Positions 43,862 to 52,607 of a stretch of DNA of 64,000 nucleotides are shown piece after piece. Made by a program: the position numbers and the translations under genes. The notes under the pieces were generated by a model. It was given only the letters and a program-made list of their open reading frames with translations, was not told the origin of the DNA and did no database searches. Source of the DNA: Curtobacterium sp. ZW137 (GTDB lineage Bacteria > Actinomycetota > Actinomycetes > Actinomycetales > Microbacteriaceae). Positions within the stretch are counted from its first letter, which is position 1. Each line of letters starts with the position of its first letter. Location: positions 682,001 through 746,000 of the forward strand of contig NZ_RJKS01000003.1 in assembly GCF_003762905.1 (NCBI RefSeq), written 5' to 3'.

Positions 43862-44749
43862 ATGCCGCACACCGAGGTGCCCGTCATCGACGCCGCGCTC
43901 GTCGAGCGCCTCGTCGCCGAGCAGTTCCCCACCTGGGCCGGGCTCCCCGTCGAGGAGGCGGTCCCGCAGGGCTGGGACAACCGCACCTTCCGGCTCGGGG
44001 ACACGCTGTCGGTGCGGCTCCCGAGCGCCGCGGGCTACGTCCCCGCGGTGGAGAAGGAGCAGCGGGTCCTGCCGTACCTCGCGCCCCGGCTCGGCATCCC
44101 GGTGCCCGAACCCGTCGGCATCGGACGGCCGGGCAGCGGCTACCCGTTCCCGTGGTCGGTGCGCCGGTGGTTGCCGGGCCGGGTCGCGGCCGGAGCGGAC
44201 CCCGACCTGACGGCGCTCGCCGAGGACGTCGGCGCGGTCCTCCGGCAGCTCCGGACGGTCCCGCCGGCGGACGGTCCCGTCGCGGGAGCGCACTCGTTCC
44301 ACCGTGGCGCACACCCGTCGGTCTACGGCGACGAGGTCGAGCGGGCACTCGCGGCGCTCGGGGACACGGTCGACCAGGCTGCGTGCCGGAGTGTCTGGGC
44401 AGCGGCGTGCGCGAGCAGGTGGGACCGACCGGGCGTCTGGTTCCACGGCGACGTCGCCCCGACGAACCTGCTGGTGGACGGGGCCGGGCGGCTCTCCGCG
44501 CTCATCGACTTCGGCACGTGCGGTGTCGGCGACCCGGCGTGCGACCTGGTGCTCGCGTGGACGTTCCTCGACCGGCCGGCCCGGCGGGTCTTCCGCGACG
44601 CCGTCGGTCTCGACGACGGCACCTGGGCGCGCGGACGCGGCTGGGCCCTCTGGAAGTCGCTCATCATGCTGGCCGGCAGCGCCGGTCCCGGTGACCGCGC
44701 TGGTCACGAGGCGGTCCTGGCCGCGGCCCTCGACGACCCGGCGCTGTGA
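43862..44749 (+). CDS. Aminoglycoside phosphotransferase-family kinase
   Basis: A 295-aa protein with the complete kinase set: WDNRTFRLGD (ATP loop), the hinge WSVRRWLPG, the catalytic loop WFHGDVAPTNLL (His-Gly-Asp, about residue 199) and the metal loop LIDFGTCGVGDPACDL. It phosphorylates an unknown small molecule. Divergent from the SnoaL-like gene; a GACGAT box lies 6 nt before the ATG. Confidence 0.88.
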   Translation: MPHTEVPVIDAALVERLVAEQFPTWAGLPVEEAVPQGWDNRTFRLGDTLSVRLPSAAGYVPAVEKEQRVLPYLAPRLGIPVPEPVGIGRPGSGYPFPWSVRRWLPGRVAAGADPDLTALAEDVGAVLRQLRTVPPADGPVAGAHSFHRGAHPSVYGDEVERALAALGDTVDQAACRSVWAAACASRWDRPGVWFHGDVAPTNLLVDGAGRLSALIDFGTCGVGDPACDLVLAWTFLDRPARRVFRDAVGLDDGTWARGRGWALWKSLIMLAGSAGPGDRAGHEAVLAAALDDPAL

Positions 44750-44813
44750 AGCCGCCACGACGCGAGCGCGTAGACGGGAAGGCACACACACCGCGACGAG
44801 AGGAGCGCCCACC

Positions 44814-46016
44814 GTGCGCGCACTGACCTGGCAGGGCACCGAGAAGGTGTCCGTCGAGACCGTCCCCGATCCCACGATCCAGGAGCCGACCGATGCGGTC
44901 GTCCGGATCACCTCGACCGCGATCTGCGGCTCCGACCTCCACCTGTACCGGGTCCTCGGCCCGTACATCGACAAGGGCGACGTCCTCGGCCACGAGCCGA
45001 TGGGCGTGGTCGAGGCGGTCGGCAGCGCGGTCACCAACCTCAAGGTGGGCGACCGTGTCGTCGTCCCCTTCAACATCTCCTGCGGTCACTGCTGGATGTG
45101 CCAGCACGGCCTGCAGTCCCAGTGCGAGACCACCCAGGTGACGGAGTACGGCAGCGGCGCCGCGCTCTTCGGCTACACGAAGATGTACGGCCAGGTCCCC
45201 GGCGGCCAGGCCGAGTACCTCCGCGTGCCGCACGCCGACTACGGCCCCATCGTGATCCCGGACGACGGCACCCCGGACGACCGGTGGCTGTTCCTCAGTG
45301 ACATCCTCCCGACGGCGTGGCAGGGCGTGCAGTACGCCGGCGTGCCCGAGGGCGGGACCCTCGCGGTGCTCGGCCTCGGCCCGGTCGGACAGTTCGCCGC
45401 CCGCATCGGCAAGCACCTCGGCTACCGGGTGCTCGCCGTCGAGCCCGAGGCGGTGCGCCGTGACCTCGCCGCGAAGTACGGCGTCGAGACCTTCGACCTC
45501 GACAAGGACGTCGTCGCGCAGCTCGTCGACCTCACCGACGGTCGCGGACCGGACGGCGTCGTCGACGCGGTCGGCATGGAGGCGCACGGCAACGCGGTCG
45601 CCGGGTTCGCCCAGCGTGCCGCGGGCCTGCTGCCCGACAAGCTGGCGCAGAAGGCGATCGAGACCGCCGGCGTGGACCGGCTCGCAGCCGTGCACACCGC
45701 GATCGACCTCGTCCGCCGCGGCGGCACCGTCTCGCTGAGCGGTGTCTACGGCGGGATGGCCGACCCGATGCCGATGATGACGCTGTTCGACAAGCAGATC
45801 ACCATCCGTGAGGGGCAGTGCAACGTGAAGCGCTGGATCGACGACATCATGCCGCTCGTCTCCGACCCGTCGGACCCGCTCGGCACGCTCGACCTGACGA
45901 GCCACCGGGTCTCGCTCGAGGACGCGCCGCACATGTACGAGGTCTTCCAGAAGAAGGAGGACGACTGCGTGAAGGTCGTGCTCGACCCGGCGATGGCCGC
46001 GTCGGCCGCCGCATGA
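44814..46016 (+). CDS. Zinc-dependent alcohol dehydrogenase (formaldehyde dehydrogenase-like)
   Basis: A 400-aa medium-chain dehydrogenase of the long FdhA-like branch. Catalytic zinc ligands are in CGSDLH and GHEPMG; structural zinc is bound by CGHCWMCQHGLQSQC; the NAD motif is LGLGPVGQFAAR. The insert between NAD domain and C-terminus (GLLPDKLAQKAIETAG) is typical of glutathione-independent formaldehyde or similar dehydrogenases. GAGAGGAGC precedes the GTG. Its TGA overlaps the next ATG. Confidence 0.9.
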   Translation: MRALTWQGTEKVSVETVPDPTIQEPTDAVVRITSTAICGSDLHLYRVLGPYIDKGDVLGHEPMGVVEAVGSAVTNLKVGDRVVVPFNISCGHCWMCQHGLQSQCETTQVTEYGSGAALFGYTKMYGQVPGGQAEYLRVPHADYGPIVIPDDGTPDDRWLFLSDILPTAWQGVQYAGVPEGGTLAVLGLGPVGQFAARIGKHLGYRVLAVEPEAVRRDLAAKYGVETFDLDKDVVAQLVDLTDGRGPDGVVDAVGMEAHGNAVAGFAQRAAGLLPDKLAQKAIETAGVDRLAAVHTAIDLVRRGGTVSLSGVYGGMADPMPMMTLFDKQITIREGQCNVKRWIDDIMPLVSDPSDPLGTLDLTSHRVSLEDAPHMYEVFQKKEDDCVKVVLDPAMAASAAA

Positions 46017-47041
46017 CCCGGGTCGTCGTCGTCGGTGCGACCGGCAACGTCGGGACGGCCGTGCTCCGCCGGCTCGCCGCGGAGCAGGACCTGCAGGTCG
46101 TCGGGGTCGCCCGGCGTCTGCCCGACGTGCACACCGCGCCGTACGGCGACGCGGTGTGGCACGCAGTCGACGTCGGCGCGCCCGATGCGGTGTCGCAGCT
46201 CGCCGCGGTGTTCCGTGGTGCCGACGCGGTGATCCACCTGGCGTGGGCGCTCCAGCCCACGCACGACATCCCCGCGCAGCACCGGACGAACGTGGTCGGG
46301 ACGGCGAACGTCCTGGCCGCGGTCGCCGCTGCCGAGGTGCCGCAGGTCGTCGTCGCCTCGTCCGTCGGCGCGTACCGGGGCGTCGACGTCGACGGCAAGC
46401 GGGACCGCAAGGACGAGTCCTGGCCGGCAGACGGCATCCCGACGGCGACGTACGCGATCCACAAGGCGGCGAACGAGCGGGCGATGGACGCCTTCGCGCG
46501 GGAGCACCCGGAGGTCGTCGTGACGCGGCTGCGTCCCGGGCTCATCTTCCAGCGTGCGGCCGCGGCGGAGATCCGTGGACTGTTCCTCGGGAAGCTCATC
46601 CCGATGCGCGCCGTCCGGTGGATCCAGTGGGCGGTCCTGCCGTTGCCGTACGCGTTCGTGTTCCAGGCGGTGCACGCCGACGACGTCGCGGACGCCTACT
46701 GGCGGGTGGTCGACCAGCGTGCGGGTGGCGCGTTCAACATCGCCGCCTCGCCGGTGCTCACCCCGCCGCGCATCGCCGCCGTCCTCGGCATGCGCGGCGC
46801 GGTCCGGGTACCGTTCCGGCTGATCCGCGGCATCGTGACGCTGACGTGGCGGCTCCGGATCCAGCCGACCGACGCCGGCTGGGTGGACATCGCGGCGTCC
46901 GTCCCGGTGATGTCGACCGAGCGTGCGCGCACGGAACTCGGTTGGGAGGCCCGGCACCGTTCCACGGACGCGCTCGGTGAGCTGGTGGCCGGGTTCGCGG
47001 ACGGCACGAGCGTCCCGGGGTCGGGTCCCCTGCACGGGTAG
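46013..47041 (+). CDS. NAD-dependent epimerase/dehydratase
   Basis: A 342-aa extended SDR. The N-terminal motif is VVVGATGNVGTAV; the active site is Ser in VVASSVGAY and Tyr-xxx-Lys in YAIHK. A hydrophobic stretch (WIQWAVLPLPYAFVF) near residue 205 could bind a lipid-like or quinone-like substrate. Translationally coupled to the preceding zinc dehydrogenase (ATGA), so the two probably act on one pathway. Confidence 0.87.
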   Translation: MTRVVVVGATGNVGTAVLRRLAAEQDLQVVGVARRLPDVHTAPYGDAVWHAVDVGAPDAVSQLAAVFRGADAVIHLAWALQPTHDIPAQHRTNVVGTANVLAAVAAAEVPQVVVASSVGAYRGVDVDGKRDRKDESWPADGIPTATYAIHKAANERAMDAFAREHPEVVVTRLRPGLIFQRAAAAEIRGLFLGKLIPMRAVRWIQWAVLPLPYAFVFQAVHADDVADAYWRVVDQRAGGAFNIAASPVLTPPRIAAVLGMRGAVRVPFRLIRGIVTLTWRLRIQPTDAGWVDIAASVPVMSTERARTELGWEARHRSTDALGELVAGFADGTSVPGSGPLHG

Positions 47042-47050
47042 CCTGGCCCG

Positions 47051-47455
47051 GTGCTGCCTCCGGACCTGCTCGGCGACTGGGCACTGGACCGCGCCGTGCT
47101 CGACCGCCGCGCGGGGACGACCGGTCGCGTGACCGGGAGGACACTGCTCCGAGCGGTGGACGACTCGACGGTGTCGTGGACGGAGACCGGCACGATGGCG
47201 TTCGACGGCCGCTCGACACCGGTCTCCCGGGAGCTCCTGGTGCGCCGCACCGGGGACGACCGCTGGACCGTCCACTTCGCCGACGGCAGGCCGTTCCACG
47301 ACTGGGTGTGGGGCACCACCGTGGTGCACGACTGCGCGCCGGACGAGTACACGGGCGTGCTCGCGGGGGACGTCGACCGGTGGACCGTCCGGTGGGAGGC
47401 GCGCGGTCCCGCGAAGGACTACCGCCTCGACAGCGTGCTCACCCCGGCGCGCTGA
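47051..47455 (+). CDS. DUF6314-family protein
   Basis: A 134-aa soluble protein. LLGDWALDRAVLDR, SWTETGTM, and the closing RWEARGPAKDYRLDSVL match the small actinobacterial DUF6314 family, a calycin-like beta-barrel by appearance. TAGCCT (47039-47044), overlapping the epimerase stop region, lies 6 nt before the GTG. Function unknown. Confidence 0.75.
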   Translation: MLPPDLLGDWALDRAVLDRRAGTTGRVTGRTLLRAVDDSTVSWTETGTMAFDGRSTPVSRELLVRRTGDDRWTVHFADGRPFHDWVWGTTVVHDCAPDEYTGVLAGDVDRWTVRWEARGPAKDYRLDSVLTPAR

Positions 47456-47484
47456 ACGTCGGCCGCACCCGACAGACTGGGTGC

Positions 47485-48162
47485 ATGGCACGCACCTCCG
47501 GCAAGTCCTCCGGCACCGACGCTCCTCGGATCACCCTCACCGAACCCGGTGACCTCACCGACTGGGCGCCCGGCCCCGGCGACGTGCTCACCGGGGACCG
47601 CATCGACGGGCGCCGGATCGCGTCGCTCGACATCGCGGGGGAGCGGCTGCCCGACCTCGAGATCGAGGAGTGCGTCGTCGAGGAACTCCACGCCGACGGG
47701 GCGGACCTCCGGGGCGTGCGGGTCCACGACACCGTGATCGAAGCGCTCGACGCCCCGGTGCTCCGCGCGTCGAGCAGCTCCTGGCGTGAAGTCCGGATCG
47801 GCGGCGGACGGGTCGGCTCCGCGGAGCTGTACGACTCCGGGCTGAACGGCGTCGAGTTCGTCGGGATGAAGCTCGGGTTCGTGAACCTCCGCGGTGCGAC
47901 CGTCACCGACGTGGTGTTCCGCGACTGCGTCATCGACGAGCTCGACATCGCCGACGCCCGGCTGCTGCGGGTGTCGTTCGAGGGCACCCGGATCCGTGCG
48001 GCCGAGGGCTCGAACACCCGCATCGACCACGTGGACCTGCGCGGCGCCGACCTCGACCGGGTCGAACGACTCGAGGGTTTCCGCGGCGCGACGATCGCGG
48101 CGGACCAGCTCTACACGCTCGCCCCGTTGCTCGCCGCGCAGGCCGGCTACCGCGTGGAGTAG
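47485..48162 (+). CDS. Pentapeptide-repeat protein
   Basis: A 225-aa protein made of degenerate A(D/N)LxG-type pentapeptides (HADGADLRGVRVHDT, GFVNLRGATVTDVVF, HVDLRGADLDRV) that build a right-handed quadrilateral helix. Roles in this family range from gyrase protection to unknown. A CAGACT box lies 6 nt before the ATG inside a GCACCC/GGGTGC inverted repeat. The 3' end overlaps the convergent reductase gene by 16 bp. Confidence 0.82.
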   Translation: MARTSGKSSGTDAPRITLTEPGDLTDWAPGPGDVLTGDRIDGRRIASLDIAGERLPDLEIEECVVEELHADGADLRGVRVHDTVIEALDAPVLRASSSSWREVRIGGGRVGSAELYDSGLNGVEFVGMKLGFVNLRGATVTDVVFRDCVIDELDIADARLLRVSFEGTRIRAAEGSNTRIDHVDLRGADLDRVERLEGFRGATIAADQLYTLAPLLAAQAGYRVE

Positions 48163-49133
48163 GCAGACACCCCGGACCGCGCGAGCGCGGCGGCGAGGTC
48201 GGCCTGCACCAGGTCGCCGTGGACCGCGGCGCCCGCCTGGGTGCCGGCAGCGGCCGACGCGATGACCGTCGCCATCGGGGACGCCACGTTCCCCGCGGCC
48301 CAGACCCCGCGCACGGAGGTCTGCCCCGTCGGGTCCACCGTGACGGCGCCGGCCACCCGGAAGTCGCCCATCCGGAAGTCCTCGGCGACGAGTCCGATCC
48401 CCTCGAGGCCGTCGACCCGTGCCTCGGCGGTGCTCGCAGCAGCCAGGGCGTCGAGGTCCACGACGGCGCCGTCGCCGAGCGCCACGCCCGTCAGCACGCC
48501 GTCCGTCGACAGCACCCGGGCCACCGCGCCGTCGATCACCTTGATGCCCCGGGCGTCGAAACCAGCACGGGCGGTGTCGTCGACGAGCCCGGGCTCGGTC
48601 GCGAACACCGTCACGTGCTCGCTCAGCGCCCGCCACAGCAACGCCTGGTGCGCCCCGAACGGCGTCGTCACGAGCACCCCGATGCGGCGGTCGCGGATCT
48701 CCCACCCGTGGCAGAACGGGCAGTGCACGACGCCGCGGCCCCACTGCTCCGCGAGCCCCGGCACGTCCGGCAGGACGTCTACGGCGCCGGAGGCGACGAC
48801 GACCCGACGGGCGTGCACCTGCTCGCCGGAGTCGAGGGTGGCCGTGAAGCCGACCGGGTCGCCGTCGGGGACGGGCGTGGCGGACGTGGCCACGAGCCTC
48901 CCGGCCATGACGTCGACGCCGTACCGCGCGACCTCGTCCCGACCGGTCCTGGTGAGGTCCCGGGGAGGCGTCGCCTCCTGCCCGAGGTAGTTGTGGACGC
49001 CCGCCGCCGGGGCGTTGCGGGGTTCGCCCGCGTCCACCACCAGCACGGATCGGCGGGACCGGCCGAGGATGAGGGCTGCTGAGAGGCCGGCGGCTCCGCC
49101 GCCGATGACGATCACGTCGTAGGTGTCACGCAT
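48147..49133 (-). CDS. Thioredoxin reductase-like FAD/NAD(P) oxidoreductase
   Basis: A 328-aa protein with the FAD motif VIVIGGGAAGLSAA, a CPFC redox pair in HCPFCHGWE (about residue 139) and the C-terminal FAD contact GVWAAGNVASPMATV. The shape matches low-Mr thioredoxin reductases, but the active-site surround is that of the TrxR-like oxidoreductases without a thioredoxin partner. Divergent from an XRE-cupin regulator with a shared operator region; that protein likely controls it. Confidence 0.87.
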   Translation of the reverse strand: MRDTYDVIVIGGGAAGLSAALILGRSRRSVLVVDAGEPRNAPAAGVHNYLGQEATPPRDLTRTGRDEVARYGVDVMAGRLVATSATPVPDGDPVGFTATLDSGEQVHARRVVVASGAVDVLPDVPGLAEQWGRGVVHCPFCHGWEIRDRRIGVLVTTPFGAHQALLWRALSEHVTVFATEPGLVDDTARAGFDARGIKVIDGAVARVLSTDGVLTGVALGDGAVVDLDALAAASTAEARVDGLEGIGLVAEDFRMGDFRVAGAVTVDPTGQTSVRGVWAAGNVASPMATVIASAAAGTQAGAAVHGDLVQADLAAALARSGVSAYSTR

Positions 49134-49161
49134 GCCGACATCGTGCGGTGTGGGCGCGCAT

Positions 49162-49189
49162 CCGGCAACGATCCTTGCCGGTATGGCAA
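49162..49189. promoter_or_regulatory. Overlapping inverted repeats, XRE-cupin operator
   Basis: CCGGCAA (49162-49168) and TTGCCGG (49175-49181) form one inverted repeat. TTGCC (49175-49179) and GGCAA (49185-49189) form a second that shares its arm. Three TTGCC/GGCAA half-sites at regular spacing fit a regulator binding as a dimer in two registers between the divergent starts. Confidence 0.6.
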
Positions 49190-49190
49190 C

Positions 49191-49808
49191 ATGACCGGCA
49201 TGGACCACGGACGGGAGGCCCGCCCCACCCCGCGCACGACGGCCGAGGTCGTCGACGGGGTCGGGCCGCGACTGCGCACCCTGCGGCAGCGACGTGACGT
49301 CACGCTCGCGGCCCTCGCGACGGAGACGGGCATCTCGGTGTCGACGCTCTCGCGGCTCGAGTCGGGACAGCGGAAGCCGACCCTCGAGCTCCTGCTGCCG
49401 CTGGCGCGGGCGTACCAGGTGCCGCTCGACGACCTCGTCGGAGCGCCGCGGACCGGCGACCCGCGGGTGCACCTGCAGCCCGAGGTGCACGGCGGCCGCG
49501 TGGTGGTGCCCCTCACCCGGCGGACCGGGGGTGTGCGGTCGTTCAAGCAGCTGTTCCCGCCGAACTCGCCCGGCGGCGAACCCGACCTGCGGACGCACGA
49601 GGGGTACGAGTGGCTCTACGTGCTGTCCGGGCGGCTCCGGCTGCTCCTCGGGGAACGCGACCTCGACCTCGGGCCCGGCGAGGTCGTGGAGTTCGACACC
49701 CACACGCCGCACTGGATCGGCAACGTCACCGACGAGGTCACCGAGGTGCTCTGCCTGTACGGGCCGCAGGGGGAGCGGGCACACGTGCGGGCGCGGCCCG
49801 TGCGCTGA
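49191..49808 (+). CDS. XRE-family regulator with cupin domain
   Basis: A 205-aa protein. Residues about 25-80 form the helix-turn-helix (LRTLRQRRDVTLAALATETGISVSTLSRLES spans both helices). Residues about 125-200 are a cupin (HEGYEWLYVLSGRLRLLLGE, THTPHWIGN). It is divergent from the thioredoxin reductase-like gene. ATG at 49191 or 49200 are both possible. Confidence 0.87.
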   Translation: MTGMDHGREARPTPRTTAEVVDGVGPRLRTLRQRRDVTLAALATETGISVSTLSRLESGQRKPTLELLLPLARAYQVPLDDLVGAPRTGDPRVHLQPEVHGGRVVVPLTRRTGGVRSFKQLFPPNSPGGEPDLRTHEGYEWLYVLSGRLRLLLGERDLDLGPGEVVEFDTHTPHWIGNVTDEVTEVLCLYGPQGERAHVRARPVR

Positions 49809-49919
49809 GCCCGGTGCGCTCCGAGGCCATCCTGGGCCGCTGACCATCGAGCAGCGCGCATGGTCGGTCGGTACCGCCGCGGGTGCAGCGCCCGCGGTCA
49901 TCGATCCGGAAGGCCCACC

Positions 49920-50702
49920 ATGACGACGACCCCGCCCGGGAACGACTCCGGGACCCCGATCCACGACCGGACGGCCGCTGCGGACGGCCATGAGATCCGT
50001 CCCGGCGTGACCGTGCCCTCCTGGGCGAACACGACACCGCTCGACCGAGGCCGCGACGCGGACCTCGCCGCAGACCCCGTCGACGACCTGACCGTCGACG
50101 AGGCGTTCGACCCCGTCCCCGCGAACGAGCAGTTGCCCGCGACGCCGAGTGCTGCCGGCAGCGGCGGCGACGGCAGCGGGAAGGCCGATGCGGCCAAGGG
50201 TGCAGCCCAGGACGTCGCCGGTGACGCGAAGGCCAAGGCGTCCGACGTCGCCGGCACCGCCAAGGAACAGGCGTCCAAGGTCGCCTCCGAAGCGACCGAC
50301 CACGCCAAGCAGCTCTACGGCCAGGCATCCGAGAACCTCAAGCAGCAGGCAGCCGAACAGCAGCAGCGTGCCGCGGGCGGACTGCGCAGCATCAGCGACC
50401 AGCTCGGCCGCATGGCGGAGAACGACGACGAGCAGGGCGTTGCGTCGAAGGTCGTCCGTGACCTCTCCGGCCGTGCGAACTCGGTCGCCGGGTTCCTCGA
50501 GAACCGTGACCCGGGTTCGCTCCTCGACGAGGTGAAGTCCTTCGCGGCGAAGCGCCCGGGCACGTTCATCGCGCTCGCCGCGGGCGCCGGGATCCTCGCC
50601 GGACGGCTCACCAAGGCGCTCGCGACCGAGGTCAAGCACGAGAAGGAAGCCGACATCACCGGCGACGGCACCACCGGGACCGGGACCGGGAGCGGCGTAT
50701 GA
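49920..50702 (+). CDS. LEA-like Ala/Lys-rich protein with C-terminal hydrophobic segment
   Basis: A 260-aa protein. The disordered, acidic N-terminal part is followed by a long amphipathic, Ala/Lys/Asp-rich helical region (about 95-150) that looks like LEA or apolipoprotein repeats (KGAAQDVAGDAKAKASDV). A short hydrophobic segment (FIALAAGAGILAGRL) near the C-terminus could associate with membranes. First gene of a three-gene operon with holin-like and DUF3618 proteins; all overlap by 4 nt. Probably an envelope or osmotic stress protein. Confidence 0.7.
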   Translation: MTTTPPGNDSGTPIHDRTAAADGHEIRPGVTVPSWANTTPLDRGRDADLAADPVDDLTVDEAFDPVPANEQLPATPSAAGSGGDGSGKADAAKGAAQDVAGDAKAKASDVAGTAKEQASKVASEATDHAKQLYGQASENLKQQAAEQQQRAAGGLRSISDQLGRMAENDDEQGVASKVVRDLSGRANSVAGFLENRDPGSLLDEVKSFAAKRPGTFIALAAGAGILAGRLTKALATEVKHEKEADITGDGTTGTGTGSGV

Positions 50703-51142
50703 GCCACACCGTCCCCGGCGCGACACCGACGGGCCAACCGAGCCCCGAGGAACGCGCCGCGAGCACCCCGCTCGGCGAACTCCTGACCGACGTCTCTCGC
50801 GACATCTCCAGCCTGTTCCGGCAGGAGGTCGCGCTGGCGAAGGCCGAGATCACCGAGTCCGCGAAGAAGGCGGGCAAGGGCGCCGGCATGTTCGGCGGTG
50901 CGGGCCTGACCGCGCTGTTCGCCCTGCTGTTCCTGTCGATCGCCGCCTGGTGGGGTCTCGGCTACCTCATCGGCAACGCGTGGTCGGCAGTCGTGATCGC
51001 GGTGGTCTACGCGATCGTCGCCGGCATCCTCGCGCTGCTGGGACGCAAGCAGATGCAGCAGATCAAGGGTGTTCCCCAGACCGTGGAGACGGCCAAGGAG
51101 ATCCCCGACGCACTGAAGCCCAACACCGGGAGGAACGCATGA
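50699..51142 (+). CDS. DUF1469 / actinobacterial holin-like membrane protein
   Basis: A 147-aa protein. The N-terminal amphipathic part (LLTDVSRDISSLFRQEVALAKAEITE) and two membrane helices (GAGLTALFALLFLSIAAWWGL, AVVIAVVYAIVAGILALL) match the Phage_holin_3_6 / DUF1469 family. In bacteria these are chromosomal and not lytic; they usually sit beside DUF3618 proteins, as here. Confidence 0.87.
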   Translation: MSHTVPGATPTGQPSPEERAASTPLGELLTDVSRDISSLFRQEVALAKAEITESAKKAGKGAGMFGGAGLTALFALLFLSIAAWWGLGYLIGNAWSAVVIAVVYAIVAGILALLGRKQMQQIKGVPQTVETAKEIPDALKPNTGRNA

Positions 51143-51711
51143 GCACGCCAGACGAGATCCGCAGAGAGATCGAACAGACACGAGGGACCCTGGGTTCCGA
51201 CGTCGACGCACTCGCCGACAAGGTCAGCCCGTCCTCGATCGCCCACCGCCAGACCGAGAAGGTGAAGAGCCGGTTCCAGGGCGTCCGCGACTCCGTGATG
51301 GGCGCGGCGGACTCGGCACGGTCGAGTGCCTCGGGGTCCGCCTCGGGTGCGACCGACCAGGCGAAGGACGTCGCCCAGCGTGGCGTCGAGAAGGCCAAGG
51401 GTAACCCGCTCGCCGTCGGGCTGATCGCGTTCGGCGCCGGGTGGCTCGCATCGTCGCTCATCCCGACCTCGTCCAAGGAGGAGGAGCTGGCCGGTGAGCT
51501 CAAGGACCGCGCAGCACCCCTCGTCGACGAGGTCAAGGAGCAGGCGAAGGACGTCGGTTCCCAGCTCGGTGACGTCGCGAAGGAGCACGCGCAGGACCTC
51601 AAGGGGACCGCGCAGGACGCGGCCCAGACCGTCAAGGACGAGGCGCAGGGCGCCGCGTCCGACGTGGAGGACCACGCGCAGCAGTCCGCGGACGACGTCC
51701 GCGGGGCCTGA
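51139..51711 (+). CDS. DUF3618 protein with LEA-like tail
   Basis: A 190-aa protein. The N-terminal DUF3618 signature is IRREIEQTRGTLGSDVDALADKVSP. A hydrophobic stretch near residue 95 (GLIAFGAGWLASSLIP) could cross or touch the membrane. The C-terminal half is Lys/Asp/Ala-rich amphipathic helix (VKEQAKDVGSQLGDVAKEHA). Last gene of the operon; hairpin element 3 follows 15 nt after the stop. Confidence 0.85.
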   Translation: MSTPDEIRREIEQTRGTLGSDVDALADKVSPSSIAHRQTEKVKSRFQGVRDSVMGAADSARSSASGSASGATDQAKDVAQRGVEKAKGNPLAVGLIAFGAGWLASSLIPTSSKEEELAGELKDRAAPLVDEVKEQAKDVGSQLGDVAKEHAQDLKGTAQDAAQTVKDEAQGAASDVEDHAQQSADDVRGA

Positions 51712-51726
51712 GGCCGGAGCACGGCA

Positions 51727-51770
51727 CGGACGGGAGGCACGGTGCCAGCTGGCGCCGTGCCTCCCGTCCG
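51727..51770. repeat. Dispersed hairpin element 3
   Basis: A 20-bp stem (51727-51746 / 51751-51770) around AGCT, with one G-T pair. Same arm as element 1. It starts 15 nt after the DUF3618 stop. Confidence 0.85.
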
Positions 51771-51850
51771 TCGCCTGGTCGCGGCTCCGTCGTCTGGTCG
51801 CGTCGCGCTCGCTGGACCGGTCCCGAGCACGTCGGGAGTTCGCTGGACGG

Positions 51851-52537
51851 ATGGCAGACGCTCCCACGACCGCAGTCCTGTTCGACATCGACGGCACGCT
51901 CGTCGACTCCAACTACGCCCACGTCGACGCCTGGTGGCGCGCGTTCCGGGCGATCGGGGCCTCAGTGGACGCCTGGCGCATCCACCGGGCGATCGGGATG
52001 GACTCCTCGCGGCTCCTCGAGGAGCTGCTGCCGGATGCCTCCGACGACGAGCGCGACACCGCGAAGCAGCACCACACGGCGTACTACGCCGAGCACATGC
52101 CGTTCCTGCGCCCGCTGCCGGGTGCCCGTGACCTGCTCGAGGCCGTCGCGTCCCGTGGGCACGCGGTGGTGCTCGCGACGAGCGCCCCGGCGTCCGAGCT
52201 CGAACGGCTCCGCGAGGTGCTCGACGTCGAGCAGTGGATCACCGCGGTGACGAGTTCCGAGGACGTGGACGAGGCCAAGCCGGCCCCCGGGATCATGCAG
52301 GTCGCGCTGGACAAGGTCGGGGTCGAGCCGTCCCGTGCGGTGATGGTGGGTGACGCGATGTGGGACGTGGAGGCCTCCTCGAAGGTCGGGATCCCGTGCG
52401 TCTCGGTGATGACCGGCGGGATCGGCGGCGACGAGCTGCGGGAGGCGGGCGCCGCTGCGGTGTACGACGACGCGGCGGCGTTGCTCGCGGGACTCGACGA
52501 CTCGCCGATCGGCGCACTCGACCAACCGGCTCCGTGA
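51851..52537 (+). CDS. HAD-superfamily hydrolase
   Basis: A 228-aa phosphatase-type protein with the four HAD motifs: LFDIDGTLVDSN (Asp nucleophile), LATSAP, the Lys of EAKPAPG, and MVGDAMWDVEAS. A helical cap lies between motifs I and II, as in phosphoglycolate phosphatase and beta-phosphoglucomutase. Substrate unknown. The longer open frame would include hairpin element 3, so the ATG at 51851 is used. Confidence 0.88.
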   Translation: MADAPTTAVLFDIDGTLVDSNYAHVDAWWRAFRAIGASVDAWRIHRAIGMDSSRLLEELLPDASDDERDTAKQHHTAYYAEHMPFLRPLPGARDLLEAVASRGHAVVLATSAPASELERLREVLDVEQWITAVTSSEDVDEAKPAPGIMQVALDKVGVEPSRAVMVGDAMWDVEASSKVGIPCVSVMTGGIGGDELREAGAAAVYDDAAALLAGLDDSPIGALDQPAP

Positions 52538-52607
52538 GCGTTCGCGGCCTCCACGGGAACCGGTGGGGTTCGCTCGCTCCTGCTCGGTCGTGGGAGGATC
52601 GTCGATC

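Noticed and set aside
49203..49220. A half arm of the hairpin family (ACGGACGGGAGGCCC) at the XRE-cupin start
   Set aside because: No second arm is present and it encodes part of the protein; treated as chance or a relic.
50699..51142. Phage lysis holin
   Set aside because: Context with DUF3618 and LEA-like proteins and absence of endolysin or other phage genes point to a chromosomal envelope protein.
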